Assembly: GCA_021801645.1 (NCBI GenBank)
Contig: JAJYXT010000025.1
Coordinates: 1-62,400, forward strand
From: a bacterium
GTDB lineage: Bacteria; Chloroflexota; Dormibacteria; Aeolococcales; Bog-877
Direction of reading: 5' to 3'
DNA length: 62,400 nt
Shown here: positions 1-8,803 of the stretch, one piece after another
Layout of the letters: every line of letters starts with the position of its first letter
Numbering within the stretch: the first letter of the stretch is position 1
Position numbers and translations under genes: made by a program
Notes under the pieces: model-generated
What the model saw: only the letters and a program-made list of their open reading frames with translations
Told to the model about the DNA's origin: nothing
Databases searched by the model: none

Positions 1-1298
1 GACTGCGCTCCCACGCCCCGGCGGGGCACGTTGATGACCCGCTCGAAGGCCACCCGGTCCGACGGGTTGGCCAAAAGGCGCAGGTAGGCGAGGACATCCT
101 TCACCTCCTTGCGCTGGTAGAAGCGAAGGCCGCCGATGAGACGGTAGGGGATCCCCTCCCGGAGGAGGACCTCCTCCAGGGCCCGCGACTGGGCGTTGGT
201 CCGGTACAGGACTGCCGCATCTCCCCAGGCGAGCTCCCCCAGGCCGTGGAGGCGCCGCGCCTCGGCCGCCACCGCGGACGCCTCCTCCCGCTCATCGTAG
301 AACTGGCCAACCTGCACCGGGTCCCCTTCCGGGCCGGCGGTCCAGAGCCCCTTGTCCAGCCGCATGGTGTTCTCCCGGATCACCGCCCCTGCCGCCCGGA
401 GGATGGCCGCGGTGCTGCGGTAGTTCTGCTCCAGCGGCACCACCAGCGCGTCGGGGTAGTCCCGCTGGAACTCCAGGATGTTGCGCAGGTCTGCGCCCCG
501 CCAGCTGTACACCGATTGGTCCGGGTCCCCCACCACCGTCACCCTGCGGTGCTCGCCGACCAGGAGGCCCAGGATGCGGTACTGGGCCCGGTTGGTGTCC
601 TGGTACTCGTCCACCAGCACATGACGGAAGCGGTCGCGGTAGCGGTCCAGCGCCTCTCCCGAGGACTCGAGCAGCCGAACCACCTTGAGCAGCAGGTCGT
701 CGAAGTCTAGGGCTCGGTTGGTCTCCAGCAGGGCCTCGTATCGGGGATAGACACGAGCCGCCTGAGACTCCACAAAACCGCGGGCCGCCAGGGTGAACTC
801 CTCCGGTCCCCGGAGGTCGTTCTTGGCCCTCGAGATCTCAGCCGAGATGGAGGCCAGGCTGAAGCGCTTCTCGTCCACGCCGGCCTGGGACATGGCCTCC
901 TTCATCACCGCGGCGCGGTCACCCTCGTCGTAGATGACAAAGTCCCGGGGCACTCCGGCAAGCTCCCCCCGCTGCCGCAGCATGCGCGCCCCCATGGCGT
1001 GGAAGGTGCCCAGCCACATCCCCTCGACGCCGCCCTCGAGGAGCGCACTCAGGCGGGAGCGCATCTCCCTCGCCGCCTTGTTGGTGAAGGTCACCGCCAA
1101 CACTCGTGAGGGCTGGGCTCGCTGGGTGGCCACCAGGTAGGCGACCCGGTGGGTGAGGACCCGCGTCTTCCCGGAGCCGGCGCCGGCCAGCACCAGCAGC
1201 GGCACGTCCGGAGCGGTCACCGCCTCAGCCTGGGCCGGGTTGAGCCCCGCCAGCAGGTCGGCGGCCGCCAGCTCCCCAGCGATCCCCCCTGGCGTCAC
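1..1298 (-). CDS. pcrA: UvrD/PcrA-family superfamily 1 DNA helicase, N-terminal part (runs off the left edge)
   Basis: ATP-dependent 3'-5' DNA helicase of repair and replication restart. The gene starts inside the window and about 432 residues are visible. Seen in the translation: Q-motif region LNPAQAEAV, Walker A GAGSGKT (residues 39-45), motif Ia VTFTNKAA, motif II VLVDEYQDTN and motif III GDPDQSVYSWRGA. The start is a GTG whose GTGA overlaps the TGA of the upstream carbon-nitrogen hydrolase, which implies translational coupling. PcrA and UvrD cannot be separated without the C-terminus. It appears to be the last visible gene of the groESL transcription unit. Confidence 0.93.
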   Translation of the reverse strand, partial: MTPGGIAGELAAADLLAGLNPAQAEAVTAPDVPLLVLAGAGSGKTRVLTHRVAYLVATQRAQPSRVLAVTFTNKAAREMRSRLSALLEGGVEGMWLGTFHAMGARMLRQRGELAGVPRDFVIYDEGDRAAVMKEAMSQAGVDEKRFSLASISAEISRAKNDLRGPEEFTLAARGFVESQAARVYPRYEALLETNRALDFDDLLLKVVRLLESSGEALDRYRDRFRHVLVDEYQDTNRAQYRILGLLVGEHRRVTVVGDPDQSVYSWRGADLRNILEFQRDYPDALVVPLEQNYRSTAAILRAAGAVIRENTMRLDKGLWTAGPEGDPVQVGQFYDEREEASAVAAEARRLHGLGELAWGDAAVLYRTNAQSRALEEVLLREGIPYRLIGGLRFYQRKEVKDVLAYLRLLANPSDRVAFERVINVPRRGVGAQ

Positions 1299-2158
1299 CT
1301 CCCCTGCCCGTCGAGAAGGGGCGCGTACAGCTCCGGCCGACGGTCCTCCAGGGTGTGGTTGCGCGGGGTCCGCTGCCTCGCCCTGGCCACCCATTCAAGG
1401 TTCAACTCGACCACCAGCAGCTGATCGTCCCCTTCGGTGGCCGGTCCGGCCAGCATCGTCCCGTTGGGGGCCACCGCACAGCTGCAGCCGACAAAGTCCA
1501 CCCCGCGCTCGGACCCGATGCGGTCGGCGGCCACCACGAAGACCTGGTTCTGGGTGGCCACCCCCACGCTGGCGTAGTCGCCCATGGTCCAGCCTCGTCC
1601 GTCCACGGCCGGGCTGCGGAAGTTGGCGACCCAGTTGGTCGGGACCGCGACCACCTCCGCGCCCCGCAGGGTGAGCACGCGGGCAGCCTCCGGGAACCAG
1701 AGGTCATAGCAGATCAGCACCCCGAGGCGGCAGGAGCCGATGTCGAAGACCAGGAAACCAGAGTCCCCGGGCGAAAAGAAGCTCTTCTCGTCGTTGAAGA
1801 GATGGGCCTTGCGGTACACCCCCACCAGCCCCGAGGGCCCCACCACCGCGGCCGAGTTGAACCGCTGGTCGCCGGCTGCCTCGGCGAACCCGGCGACAAG
1901 ATGAACGTCAAGCTCCCGGCAAAGTGCCACCCAGCCTGAGACGGTCGGCCCGTCCCGGCCCTCGGCGCAAGCGGCCGCCTCCTCCTGGCTCTGGAAGGTG
2001 TAGCCGGAGGCGGCCAGCTCCGGGAGCACGACCAGCCGCGCCCCGGCTGCCGCTGCCCGTCGTATCCAGCGCTCCGCCAAGAGGCGGTTGCCGGGCAGGT
2101 CGCCGACTGAAGGGGCGTATTGGCAGGCGGCCGCTAGCAGCTGGCGGGTCGGGGGCAT
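1295..2158 (-). CDS. Carbon-nitrogen hydrolase (nitrilase superfamily amidase)
   Basis: A 287-residue cytoplasmic hydrolase that should cleave a carbon-nitrogen bond in an amide, carbamoyl or nitrile compound. The catalytic triad is visible: Glu47 in LPELAASGY, Lys117 in YRKAHL and Cys150 in LICYDLWFPE. Length and motifs fit the N-carbamoylputrescine amidase / omega-amidase / aliphatic amidase branches, but the substrate cannot be read from the sequence. It lies 26 bases after groEL with no obvious ribosome site, and its stop overlaps the helicase start, so it may be read from the groESL transcript. Confidence 0.85.
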   Translation of the reverse strand: MPPTRQLLAAACQYAPSVGDLPGNRLLAERWIRRAAAAGARLVVLPELAASGYTFQSQEEAAACAEGRDGPTVSGWVALCRELDVHLVAGFAEAAGDQRFNSAAVVGPSGLVGVYRKAHLFNDEKSFFSPGDSGFLVFDIGSCRLGVLICYDLWFPEAARVLTLRGAEVVAVPTNWVANFRSPAVDGRGWTMGDYASVGVATQNQVFVVAADRIGSERGVDFVGCSCAVAPNGTMLAGPATEGDDQLLVVELNLEWVARARQRTPRNHTLEDRRPELYAPLLDGQGR

Positions 2159-2184
2159 GGCGACATTCTGCGGCCTACAGGGCC

Positions 2185-3858
2185 TCAGAAGTCCATGTCA
2201 TCCATGCCGTCCATCCCGTCCATGCCACCCATACCACCCATGCCACCCATGCCGGGGTCTCCCCCCGCGGGCATCGGAGCCGGAGGCTCGGGCTGGTCGG
2301 CCACGAGCACCTGGGTGGTGAGCAGCATGCCGGCCACCGAGCTGGCGCTCTCCAGGCTGGTCTTGACCACCTTGGCCGGGTCGATGATCCCCATCTCCAG
2401 GAGGTCTCCGAAACGTAGTGTCTCCAAGTCCACCCCCTCGGTCGGCCCCATGGCGGCCACCTTCTCGACGACCGTCCCGCCCTCCATTCCGGCGTTGGCA
2501 GCGAGCTGGCGCAGCGGCTGCTCCAGCGCCCGCCGGACAACCGAGACACCGGCCCGCTCGTCGTCATCGCCCCCCAGCCCATCGAGGACGGCTCGGCAGG
2601 CCAACAGGCTGCGCCCGCCACCGGGGAGCACCCCCTCCTCCACCGCCGCTCGGGTGGCCTCCAGCGCGTCCTGCACCCTCTCCTTGCGCTCCTTGAGGGC
2701 GGTCTCCGTGGCAGCGCCAACCCGGATCACGGCGACTCCCCCGACCAGTCGGGCCTTGCGCTCCTGGAGCTTCTCCCGGTCCCAGTCAGAGTCAGTCTCC
2801 TCGATCTGCCGATCGATCTCCCGGACCCGTTCCTGCACCGCGGCGGGCGCCCCACCACCGTCCACCACCGTCGTGTCGTCCTTGGTGATGACGACCCTTC
2901 GGGCGCTTCCCAGCTGGCCGAGACTCACCCCCTCCAGGGTCAGTCCGAGGTCGTCCGAGATCAGCTGCGCCCCGGTGAGCACCGCGAGATCCTGGAGCAT
3001 CGCCGTACGGCGATCCCCAAAGCCCGGCGCCTTGACTGCGCAGGCACTCACGGTCCCCCGCATCCGGTTGACCACCAGGGTGGCGAGAGCCTCCCCCTCG
3101 AGGTCCTCGGCAACCACAAGGAGGGGGCGGGCCGCGTTCACCGACAGCTCCAGCGCCGGCAGCAGATCCTTGACCGCGGAGATCTTCTTGGTGGTGATGA
3201 GGATCAGAGCGCTCTCCAGCACCGCCTCCATACTTTTCTGGTCGGTCACCAGGTAGGGCGACACCCAGCCCCGGTCGAACTGCATGCCCTCCACCACCTC
3301 GATCTCTGTCTCCAGGCTGGAGCCCTCCTCCACCGTGATCACGCCATCGGCCGTCACCTTCTCCATGGCCTCGGCGATCATGGCCCCGACCTCGTGGCTG
3401 CCGCTGGAGATGGTCGCCACCCTCTCGGTGTCAGCTCGCCCCTCCAGCGGCCGGCTGAGGCGGTCCAGCTCGCGCAGCGAAGCACCCACGGCCAGGTCCA
3501 TCCCCCGCTTCAGAGCCGTCGCCGAAGCTCCCGACTGGAGGTTGTGCAACCCCTCGCGGAGCATGGCCTCGGCCAGGACGGCGGCGGTGGTGGTGCCATC
3601 ACCGGCCCGATCATTGGTGCGCTTGGAGGCCTCGGCCAGCAGCTGTGCCCCCATGTTCTCGAAGTGGTCGGCAAGCTCCAGGTCGCGCAGGATCGTCGCC
3701 CCGTCGTTGGTTACCTGGGGGCTCCCGTATTTGCGGTCCAGCACCGCCGCCCGGCCCCTCGGTCCGAGGGTGGGCCGCACCACCTGCGCCGCCTGAGCCG
3801 CACCCCGGAGCAGAGCCTCCCGGGCGGCGTCGTCGAACTTGAGCTGCTTGGCTGTCAA
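2185..3858 (-). CDS. groEL: Chaperonin GroEL (HSP60)
   Basis: A 557-residue ATP-driven chaperonin subunit that forms a double heptameric ring and folds proteins with GroES. Signatures: TNDGATILRDLEL, FENMGAQLLAEA, the ATPase loop AGDGTTTA, and KAPGFGDRR in the apical domain. The C-terminus is a flexible Gly-Gly-Met tail that turns acidic at the end. The start is a TTG with GGAGG eight bases upstream; a nearby GTG is out of frame. It follows groES after 64 bases that hold a strong hairpin, and shares the CIRCE-controlled promoter. Confidence 0.97.
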   Translation of the reverse strand: MTAKQLKFDDAAREALLRGAAQAAQVVRPTLGPRGRAAVLDRKYGSPQVTNDGATILRDLELADHFENMGAQLLAEASKRTNDRAGDGTTTAAVLAEAMLREGLHNLQSGASATALKRGMDLAVGASLRELDRLSRPLEGRADTERVATISSGSHEVGAMIAEAMEKVTADGVITVEEGSSLETEIEVVEGMQFDRGWVSPYLVTDQKSMEAVLESALILITTKKISAVKDLLPALELSVNAARPLLVVAEDLEGEALATLVVNRMRGTVSACAVKAPGFGDRRTAMLQDLAVLTGAQLISDDLGLTLEGVSLGQLGSARRVVITKDDTTVVDGGGAPAAVQERVREIDRQIEETDSDWDREKLQERKARLVGGVAVIRVGAATETALKERKERVQDALEATRAAVEEGVLPGGGRSLLACRAVLDGLGGDDDERAGVSVVRRALEQPLRQLAANAGMEGGTVVEKVAAMGPTEGVDLETLRFGDLLEMGIIDPAKVVKTSLESASSVAGMLLTTQVLVADQPEPPAPMPAGGDPGMGGMGGMGGMDGMDGMDDMDF

Positions 3859-3889
3859 GGGTCACGCCTCCATGCTTAACTCGCGAGGG

Positions 3890-3913
3890 CCGCGGCCCCA
3901 CCGGGGGCCGCGG
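3890..3913 (-). other. Intercistronic hairpin between groES and groEL
   Basis: A perfect 10-bp GC stem (CCGCGGCCCC pairing with GGGGCCGCGG) closed by a four-base loop in the 64-base groES-groEL spacer. No run of T follows on the coding strand, so it does not look like an intrinsic terminator. An mRNA-processing or stability element is the likelier reading. Confidence 0.6.
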
Positions 3914-3922
3914 CGCACGATC

Positions 3923-4234
3923 TCAGCCCTTGCCGTTGGGCGAGACCACCGCCAGGACGTCACGCTCGGACAGGATGAGGTACTCCTGGTCGTCGATCTT
4001 GATCTCGGATCCCGCGTACTTCGCGTAGATCACCCGATCCCCGACCTTGACGTCGAGCTCCACCCGCTGCCCGGTCTGCTCGTTGTACTTGCCGTTCCCG
4101 ACGGCCTCGATCAGCCCCTCCTGGGGCTTCTCCTTGGCGGTGTCGGGGAGCACGATGCCACTCTTGGTGGTCTCCTCGCGCTCCAGGGGCTTCACCACCA
4201 CACGGTCGGCCAGGGGACGAAGCTTGAGGCTCAT
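3923..4234 (-). CDS. groES: Co-chaperonin GroES (HSP10)
   Basis: A 103-residue lid for the GroEL ring. The sequence is a clean Cpn10: LRPLADRVVVKPLE at the N-terminus, the mobile loop around EREETTKSGIVLPD, and the dome segment. The ATG was chosen because AAGGAGGAG sits just upstream at normal spacing; a GTG two codons earlier is possible but lies too close to that site. It is the first gene of the groES-groEL operon, directly downstream of CIRCE. Confidence 0.97.
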   Translation of the reverse strand: MSLKLRPLADRVVVKPLEREETTKSGIVLPDTAKEKPQEGLIEAVGNGKYNEQTGQRVELDVKVGDRVIYAKYAGSEIKIDDQEYLILSERDVLAVVSPNGKG

Positions 4235-4253
4235 GAGCACTCCTCCTTACCAA

Positions 4254-4280
4254 TTAGCACTCGCTAGGGGCGAGTGCTAA
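4254..4280. promoter_or_regulatory. CIRCE operator (HrcA-binding site)
   Basis: A perfect canonical inverted repeat: TTAGCACTC, nine bases, GAGTGCTAA. It lies between the -10 box and groES, where HrcA binding would block transcription. HrcA itself is not in the window. Confidence 0.96.
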
Positions 4281-4281
4281 C

Positions 4282-4311
4282 AGTCTAGCTCCTGAGCCGG
4301 GGACGGTGCAA
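4282..4311 (-). promoter_or_regulatory. SigA-type promoter of groESL
   Basis: On the minus strand, -35 TTGCAC, an 18-base spacer and -10 TAGACT. CIRCE begins two bases after the -10, the usual arrangement for HrcA-repressed chaperone operons. No other promoter-like site was seen in the spacer up to the next gene at 4439. Confidence 0.75.
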
Positions 4312-4438
4312 GCCGACCGTTCCCGGGACATCGGCGCCGTGAGCCCGGATATGCGCTTGCTGAGGGGCGGAGGTGGTGGCGAGGTGCCTGCGGCTGGGTG
4401 TCGGCTGCCGCCGACGGTCGGGGACGGCGCATCGGTCC

Positions 4439-5851
4439 TCAGGCGGAGATGGGCTCCATGGCCGGCTCCACGGCTGATCTCTCCCCCTGACTCGCCTCCT
4501 CCAGAGTCCGTCCACTCGGTTCAGGCAGCAGGAAGGTCACGAGGAAGCCGAGGCAAGCGGTGGAGGCGGCGATGAGCATCACTCCCGACAGGCCCAGAAC
4601 GCTGAGCACCAGCGGAAACGTGAAGGTCCCCACGAAGGCACCCACCTTGCCCGTACCGGCCGAGATCCCGTGCGCAGTGGTGCGAGCTGCCACCGGGTAC
4701 AGCTCCGCCGGCAGGACGAAGGTGGTGGTGTTGGGGCCGAACTCCGTGAAGAAGTAGCTGACCCCGAAGATCACCACAAACGGCAGCACTTCGTGGGTGA
4801 TCTTGGGGATCATCCCGATGGCCAAGAAGGCCACCGCCATGACCGCGAAACCGATGAATTGCAGTCGCCGGTGGCCGATCCGGTCGATGTTGATGAAGGC
4901 CACCACGTAGCCCGGAAGCGCGAATAGGGCGAAGACCAACAGGGTGAGGGCAGTGTCCTCGATGAGCCCGGCGTGGGGCGCGAGCGCCTTCAGCACCAGC
5001 GGTGACGAGATGCTGTTCCCGTAGAACGTGTAGTCGAGGAGGAACCAGGAACCGGCGGTACCCGCCAAGAGCATGAGGTACCGCGGGGTGGTAACCAGCT
5101 GCCGCAGGCTCAGCCGAGAGCGGGACCCACTCGAGGCCCGCGTGGCGGCGGTCAGCTCCTCCCTGGTGTACGTACGCAAGGCCACGGCTGCTTCGGCATC
5201 GCGCCCCTGAACCTGGCTCATGTAGCGGGGAGACTCCGGCAGCCGCCGCCGCAGGTAGATGATTGCCAAAGCGGGCAGCGCGCCCAGGCCCAGCATCAGC
5301 CGCCAGGCGATGTCGTGGGGCACCCCCGCGGCCAGAATGATCAGCGCCACCAGGGGGCCCGTAACCAATCCGAGAGCCTGCATGGAGAACACCATGCTCA
5401 CCAACCGACCCCGGTCCTTGCGGTTCGAGTATTCGCTCATGATCACCGCGCTGACCGGGTAGTCACCCCCAATCCCGACCCCCAGAACAAACCGCCAGGC
5501 GATCAGCCAGACCAGGTTGGGCGAAAGGGCGCTACCGACTGCGGCCACCGCCATCAGGGTGGCTTCTAGGCCGTAGATAGCACGGCGCCCGAAGATGTCC
5601 GCGATCCTGCCGAAGATGGTCGCCCCGACCAGGGCGGCGATCAGGGCGGTGCTGCCCACCAGCCCGATCACGAAGACCGAGGGGTGGTACTGCTCCTTGA
5701 GGAGAGCCATCGCCACCCCGATGATGAACAGGTCGTAGGCGTCGGTGAAGAAACCGGTGCCCGCCGTCAGCAGGACCCGCAGGTGGAAGCGTCCCAATGG
5801 CGCCTCATTGAGCGCCTCAGCCACCCCCTGACCGGCCGCGCCGTTGGCCAT
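4439..5851 (-). CDS. MFS transporter, PHS (Pho84-like phosphate:H+ symporter) family
   Basis: A 470-residue inner-membrane permease with about twelve hydrophobic segments. Hallmarks resemble the Pho84/PHS branch of MFS more than general sugar porters: FFTDAYDLFIIGVAMALL in helix 1, GVGIGGDYPVSAVIMSE in helix 4, SWFLLDYTFYG, and FGPNTTTFVLPAELYP with TTAHGISAGTGKVGA in the C-terminal half. Likely role: proton-driven inorganic phosphate uptake, though PHS homologues can carry other organic anions. It is monocistronic, with an AT-rich stretch upstream. No good Shine-Dalgarno precedes the ATG. Confidence 0.82.
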   Translation of the reverse strand: MANGAAGQGVAEALNEAPLGRFHLRVLLTAGTGFFTDAYDLFIIGVAMALLKEQYHPSVFVIGLVGSTALIAALVGATIFGRIADIFGRRAIYGLEATLMAVAAVGSALSPNLVWLIAWRFVLGVGIGGDYPVSAVIMSEYSNRKDRGRLVSMVFSMQALGLVTGPLVALIILAAGVPHDIAWRLMLGLGALPALAIIYLRRRLPESPRYMSQVQGRDAEAAVALRTYTREELTAATRASSGSRSRLSLRQLVTTPRYLMLLAGTAGSWFLLDYTFYGNSISSPLVLKALAPHAGLIEDTALTLLVFALFALPGYVVAFINIDRIGHRRLQFIGFAVMAVAFLAIGMIPKITHEVLPFVVIFGVSYFFTEFGPNTTTFVLPAELYPVAARTTAHGISAGTGKVGAFVGTFTFPLVLSVLGLSGVMLIAASTACLGFLVTFLLPEPSGRTLEEASQGERSAVEPAMEPISA

Positions 5852-5879
5852 CAGCGCCCGGTCCCGATCTCGACACTCA

Positions 5880-5921
5880 CCTTAAACCATTTTTAACGCG
5901 TGGATACTAAGGGGGAGTTAA
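5880..5921 (-). promoter_or_regulatory. AT-rich upstream region with direct repeats, possible regulator site of the phosphate symporter
   Basis: A conspicuously AT-rich island in GC-rich surroundings, 30-70 bases before the transporter start. On the minus strand it has CTTAACT and CTTAGTA whose starts are 11 bases apart, then GTTAAAAATGG and TTTAAGG. The 11-base phasing recalls Pho-type response-regulator sites, but the match is weak. The rest of the 210-base spacer, toward the acyl-CoA synthetase stop, shows nothing clear. Confidence 0.3.
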
Positions 5922-6061
5922 GGGCGCGTCACCGGGTCCTGACGCCCAACCAGGCACGGTGCACGCGAGGCCAGTGACACCCGGCGATCATCTCTTGAGC
6001 TTGATCATCAAGGCAGGGAGCGACGGCGGGATCGCCACCCCGCTCCAGGGCCGCCCGGTGA

Positions 6062-7723
6062 TTAGCCGCCCTGGCGCAGCCGCTCCCGCAACTCTGTGCG
6101 CCGGATCTTGCCACTCACGGTCTTGGGAAGCTCTGAGACGAAGTGGATCTCTCGGGGGTACTTGTAGGGCGCGGTGACCCGCCGCACATGCTCCTGCAGA
6201 TCCCGAGCCAGCTCGTCCGATGCCTGGTGCCCAGGGGCCAGAATCACGAAGGCAGTGACGATCTCGGTGCGCATCGGGTCCGGCTTGCCGACCACGGCCG
6301 CCTCGGCCACCGCTGGGTGCTCGACCAGCGCCGACTCCACCTCGAAGGGGCCGATCCTGTAGGCGGAGGAGGTGATGACATCGTCGGCCCGGCTCTCGAA
6401 CCAGAGGTAGCCGTCCTCGTCCCTCCGGCCCCGGTCCCCGGTCAGGTACCAATCACCGCGGAAGGAGGCAGCCGTGGCCTCGGGATCGCGGTAGTACCCG
6501 GCGAACAGCCCCAGCGGGCGGCGCGGGGCGGCCCGCACCGCGATGTTCCCCTCCTCCCCCGCCGCCAGCACCTCGCCGTGGTCGTCGACCACGTCCACCT
6601 GGTAGCCGGGGACTGGCTTGCCCATCGATCCGGGGCGGAGGGGGAGGCAACGGAAGTTGGCGACCACGTTCACCGTCTCGGTCTGGCCGTAGCCGTCGTA
6701 GATGGGCAGGCCGACCCCCTCCCGCCACTGGCGGATGACCTCAGGGTTGAGGGGCTCCCCGGCGGCCACGCAGTGGCGCAGCCGGGAGAGGTCAGGGCGG
6801 GTGAGGTCAGTGAGCACCAGTGAGCGGTAGATGGTGGGCGGGGCGCAGAAGGTGGTGATCCCGTACCGGGCAATGACGTCCAAGAGGAGTTCCGGGTCGG
6901 GCTTGCCCATGTTCATCTGGACCACCGCCGCGCCCTCGGCCCACTGCCCGAACAGCTTTCCCCACGCTGCTTTGGCCCACCCGGTGTCGGAGATGGTCCA
7001 GTGCAGGTCTCCCGGACGGAGGTCCTGCCAGTAGCGCGCCGTGGCGCGATGGCCCAGCCCGTAGCTGGCCTGGGTATGCAGCACCATCTTGGGGTGGGCC
7101 ACGGTTCCCGAGGTGAAGTAGAGGAGCATCGGGTCCGATGCCGCCGTGGGGTCCGCCGGGGTGGGGGCGTCCGCCGCGCGCTCCATGAGCGTTCCCAGCG
7201 ACACCCAGCCGTCTCCGGGGGGGCGGCCCACGGCGATCCGCACCCTGAGCGAGGGCATGAGGTCGGCCACCTCGTCCAGCTTCGGCGCCTGCTGGTCGTC
7301 GCAGATCGCGGCCACCGCCTCGGCCCGGCTCACCCGGTAGGCGATGTCGCGGGCGGTGAGCTGGACAGTGGCCGGCATGGGCACAGCGCCGATCCGAATC
7401 GCCCCCAGGACCGCGAAATACCACTCGGGAATGCGGGGCAGGAGCACGAAGACCCGGTCACCGTGGCCCACCCCAAGAGCCCTCAGGGCGTGGGCCACCC
7501 GGCGGCTGGCTGATACCAGGTCCGCGAACGAGTGCTCGCCCATCACCTCGCCGGCCGGCCCCAGGGAGAGGAGCGCCAGCTCGTCGGGCCGAGCGGCGGC
7601 CCGGGCTTCCAGGATGTCCAGCACGTAGTTGAACCGCTCCGGCACCACAGGTGGTGGGGCTGCCACCTCCGCCTCGTAGTCGATGAGGTTGGGTGGGCTG
7701 TCCCGGTCCGGTCTCTGAGTCAC
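6062..7723 (-). CDS. AMP-dependent acyl-CoA synthetase (medium-chain ACSM-like)
   Basis: A 553-residue ANL-superfamily enzyme that adenylates a carboxylic acid and transfers it to CoA. Motifs in order: P-loop LLYFTSGTVAHPKMV, IYDGYGQTET, DWYLTGDRGRRDEDGYLWF, the hinge SRADDVITSSAYRIGPFEVE, and the C-terminal catalytic lysine (about K539) in KTVSGKIRR. The wording of these motifs is closest to the ACSM medium-chain/benzoate type rather than acetyl-CoA synthetase. GTG start with GGAGGAG five bases upstream. It has its own promoter and appears monocistronic. Confidence 0.88.
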   Translation of the reverse strand: MTQRPDRDSPPNLIDYEAEVAAPPPVVPERFNYVLDILEARAAARPDELALLSLGPAGEVMGEHSFADLVSASRRVAHALRALGVGHGDRVFVLLPRIPEWYFAVLGAIRIGAVPMPATVQLTARDIAYRVSRAEAVAAICDDQQAPKLDEVADLMPSLRVRIAVGRPPGDGWVSLGTLMERAADAPTPADPTAASDPMLLYFTSGTVAHPKMVLHTQASYGLGHRATARYWQDLRPGDLHWTISDTGWAKAAWGKLFGQWAEGAAVVQMNMGKPDPELLLDVIARYGITTFCAPPTIYRSLVLTDLTRPDLSRLRHCVAAGEPLNPEVIRQWREGVGLPIYDGYGQTETVNVVANFRCLPLRPGSMGKPVPGYQVDVVDDHGEVLAAGEEGNIAVRAAPRRPLGLFAGYYRDPEATAASFRGDWYLTGDRGRRDEDGYLWFESRADDVITSSAYRIGPFEVESALVEHPAVAEAAVVGKPDPMRTEIVTAFVILAPGHQASDELARDLQEHVRRVTAPYKYPREIHFVSELPKTVSGKIRRTELRERLRQGG

Positions 7724-7756
7724 CCTGGCTCCTCCGCTCCCACGGTCGCTGGGCCG

Positions 7757-7785
7757 AGCTTAGGCGGGCAGAGACCTCACGTCAA
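7757..7785 (-). promoter_or_regulatory. SigA-type promoter of the acyl-CoA synthetase gene
   Basis: On the minus strand, -35 TTGACG, a 17-base spacer and -10 TAAGCT, about 35 bases before the GTG start. It lies in the short gap after tsaD. Confidence 0.6.
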
Positions 7786-7792
7786 TCAGAGG

Positions 7793-8803
7793 TCAGGCGG
7801 CGTAGGCTCGGAGCCCCGGCTCGGCGTCCAGCGGCTCTCGGTCGAAGCCCCGCATTCTGGAGCGGACCAGGCCTGCGGCCCCGATCATGGCGGCGTTGTC
7901 GGTGCAGAGGGAGGGGGCCGGGATGACCACCCTGGCGACCTTGGCGAAGCGTTCGCGGACCGTTTCCCGGAGAAGTCCGTTGCTGGCCACCCCGCCCGCC
8001 ACCACCACCTGGGAGACGCCGGCGCTCTCCGCCGCCGCCTCCAGCTGGGCGACGAGCGTTTCCACCACGGCAAGTCGAAAGCCGGCCGCAACGTCCGCCA
8101 CCACTGCGGGATCCGTGGGGTCCAGCCCGCGCAGCAGATAGAGCACCGCCGTCTTCAGACCGCTGAACGAGAAGTTGAAGTCGGGCAGCAGTGGACGTGG
8201 CAGGCGGTACCGGCCAGGGTTGCCGGAGGTCGCGGCCCGGTCGATCTCCGGGCCACCTGGGTAGGCCAGCCCCAGCATCCTGGCCACCTTGTCAAAGGCC
8301 TCCCCGGCCGCATCGTCGCGGGTGGCACCCATAAGGACAACGTCATCGTGAGCCCGGTAGTGGATGAGGTCTGTGTGCCCTCCGCTGACCACCAAGGCCA
8401 CGAAAGGGGGCTGCAAGTCAGGCTCGGCTAGCTTGGCCGCCAGCACGTGCCCGGTCATGTGGTTCACACCCACCAGCGGGAGGCCGGTGGCCAGTGCCAG
8501 CCCCTGGGCGTAACTCACCCCCACAGCCAGGCAGCCGACCAGCCCCGGACCCCTGGTGACCGCGATCCCATCGACCCCCCGGAGGCCCCCTCGGATCGGC
8601 TCCAGCGCCTGGTCGACCACCCCCCCGAGCCGCTCAAGGTGCATCCGGGCAGCCAGCTCCGGAACCACCCCGCCGTAGCGGGCGTGGGCCTGAGCCTGCG
8701 AGGCAACCACTGATGAGTGGATGGTCCAGTCCGACTCGACGACGGCCGCAGCAGTCTCGTCGCAGGAGGTCTCGATCGCCAGCAGCCTCACCGCCCGGGC
8801 CAC
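7793..8803 (-). CDS. tsaD: tRNA N6-threonylcarbamoyladenosine transferase TsaD
   Basis: A 336-residue ASKHA-fold enzyme that transfers threonylcarbamoyl from TC-AMP to A37 of ANN-decoding tRNAs, working with TsaB and TsaE. Signatures: AIETSCDETAAAVV at the N-terminus, the metal-binding pair H115/H119 in VNHMTGH, and SGGHTDL. Its start overlaps the end of rimI by 16 bases. It closes the tsaE-tsaB-rimI-tsaD set; the partner TsaC/TsaC2 is not in the window. Confidence 0.96.
   Translation of the reverse strand: MARAVRLLAIETSCDETAAAVVESDWTIHSSVVASQAQAHARYGGVVPELAARMHLERLGGVVDQALEPIRGGLRGVDGIAVTRGPGLVGCLAVGVSYAQGLALATGLPLVGVNHMTGHVLAAKLAEPDLQPPFVALVVSGGHTDLIHYRAHDDVVLMGATRDDAAGEAFDKVARMLGLAYPGGPEIDRAATSGNPGRYRLPRPLLPDFNFSFSGLKTAVLYLLRGLDPTDPAVVADVAAGFRLAVVETLVAQLEAAAESAGVSQVVVAGGVASNGLLRETVRERFAKVARVVIPAPSLCTDNAAMIGAAGLVRSRMRGFDREPLDAEPGLRAYAA

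Noticed and set aside
2185-2262. Tandem repeat of CAT-CCC-like units at the groEL 3' end
   Set aside because: This is simply the coding sequence of the Gly-Gly-Met tail of GroEL.
5993-6016. Palindrome around CTTGATCATCAAG after the acyl-CoA synthetase gene as a terminator
   Set aside because: The arms leave a one-base loop and no T-run follows on either strand.
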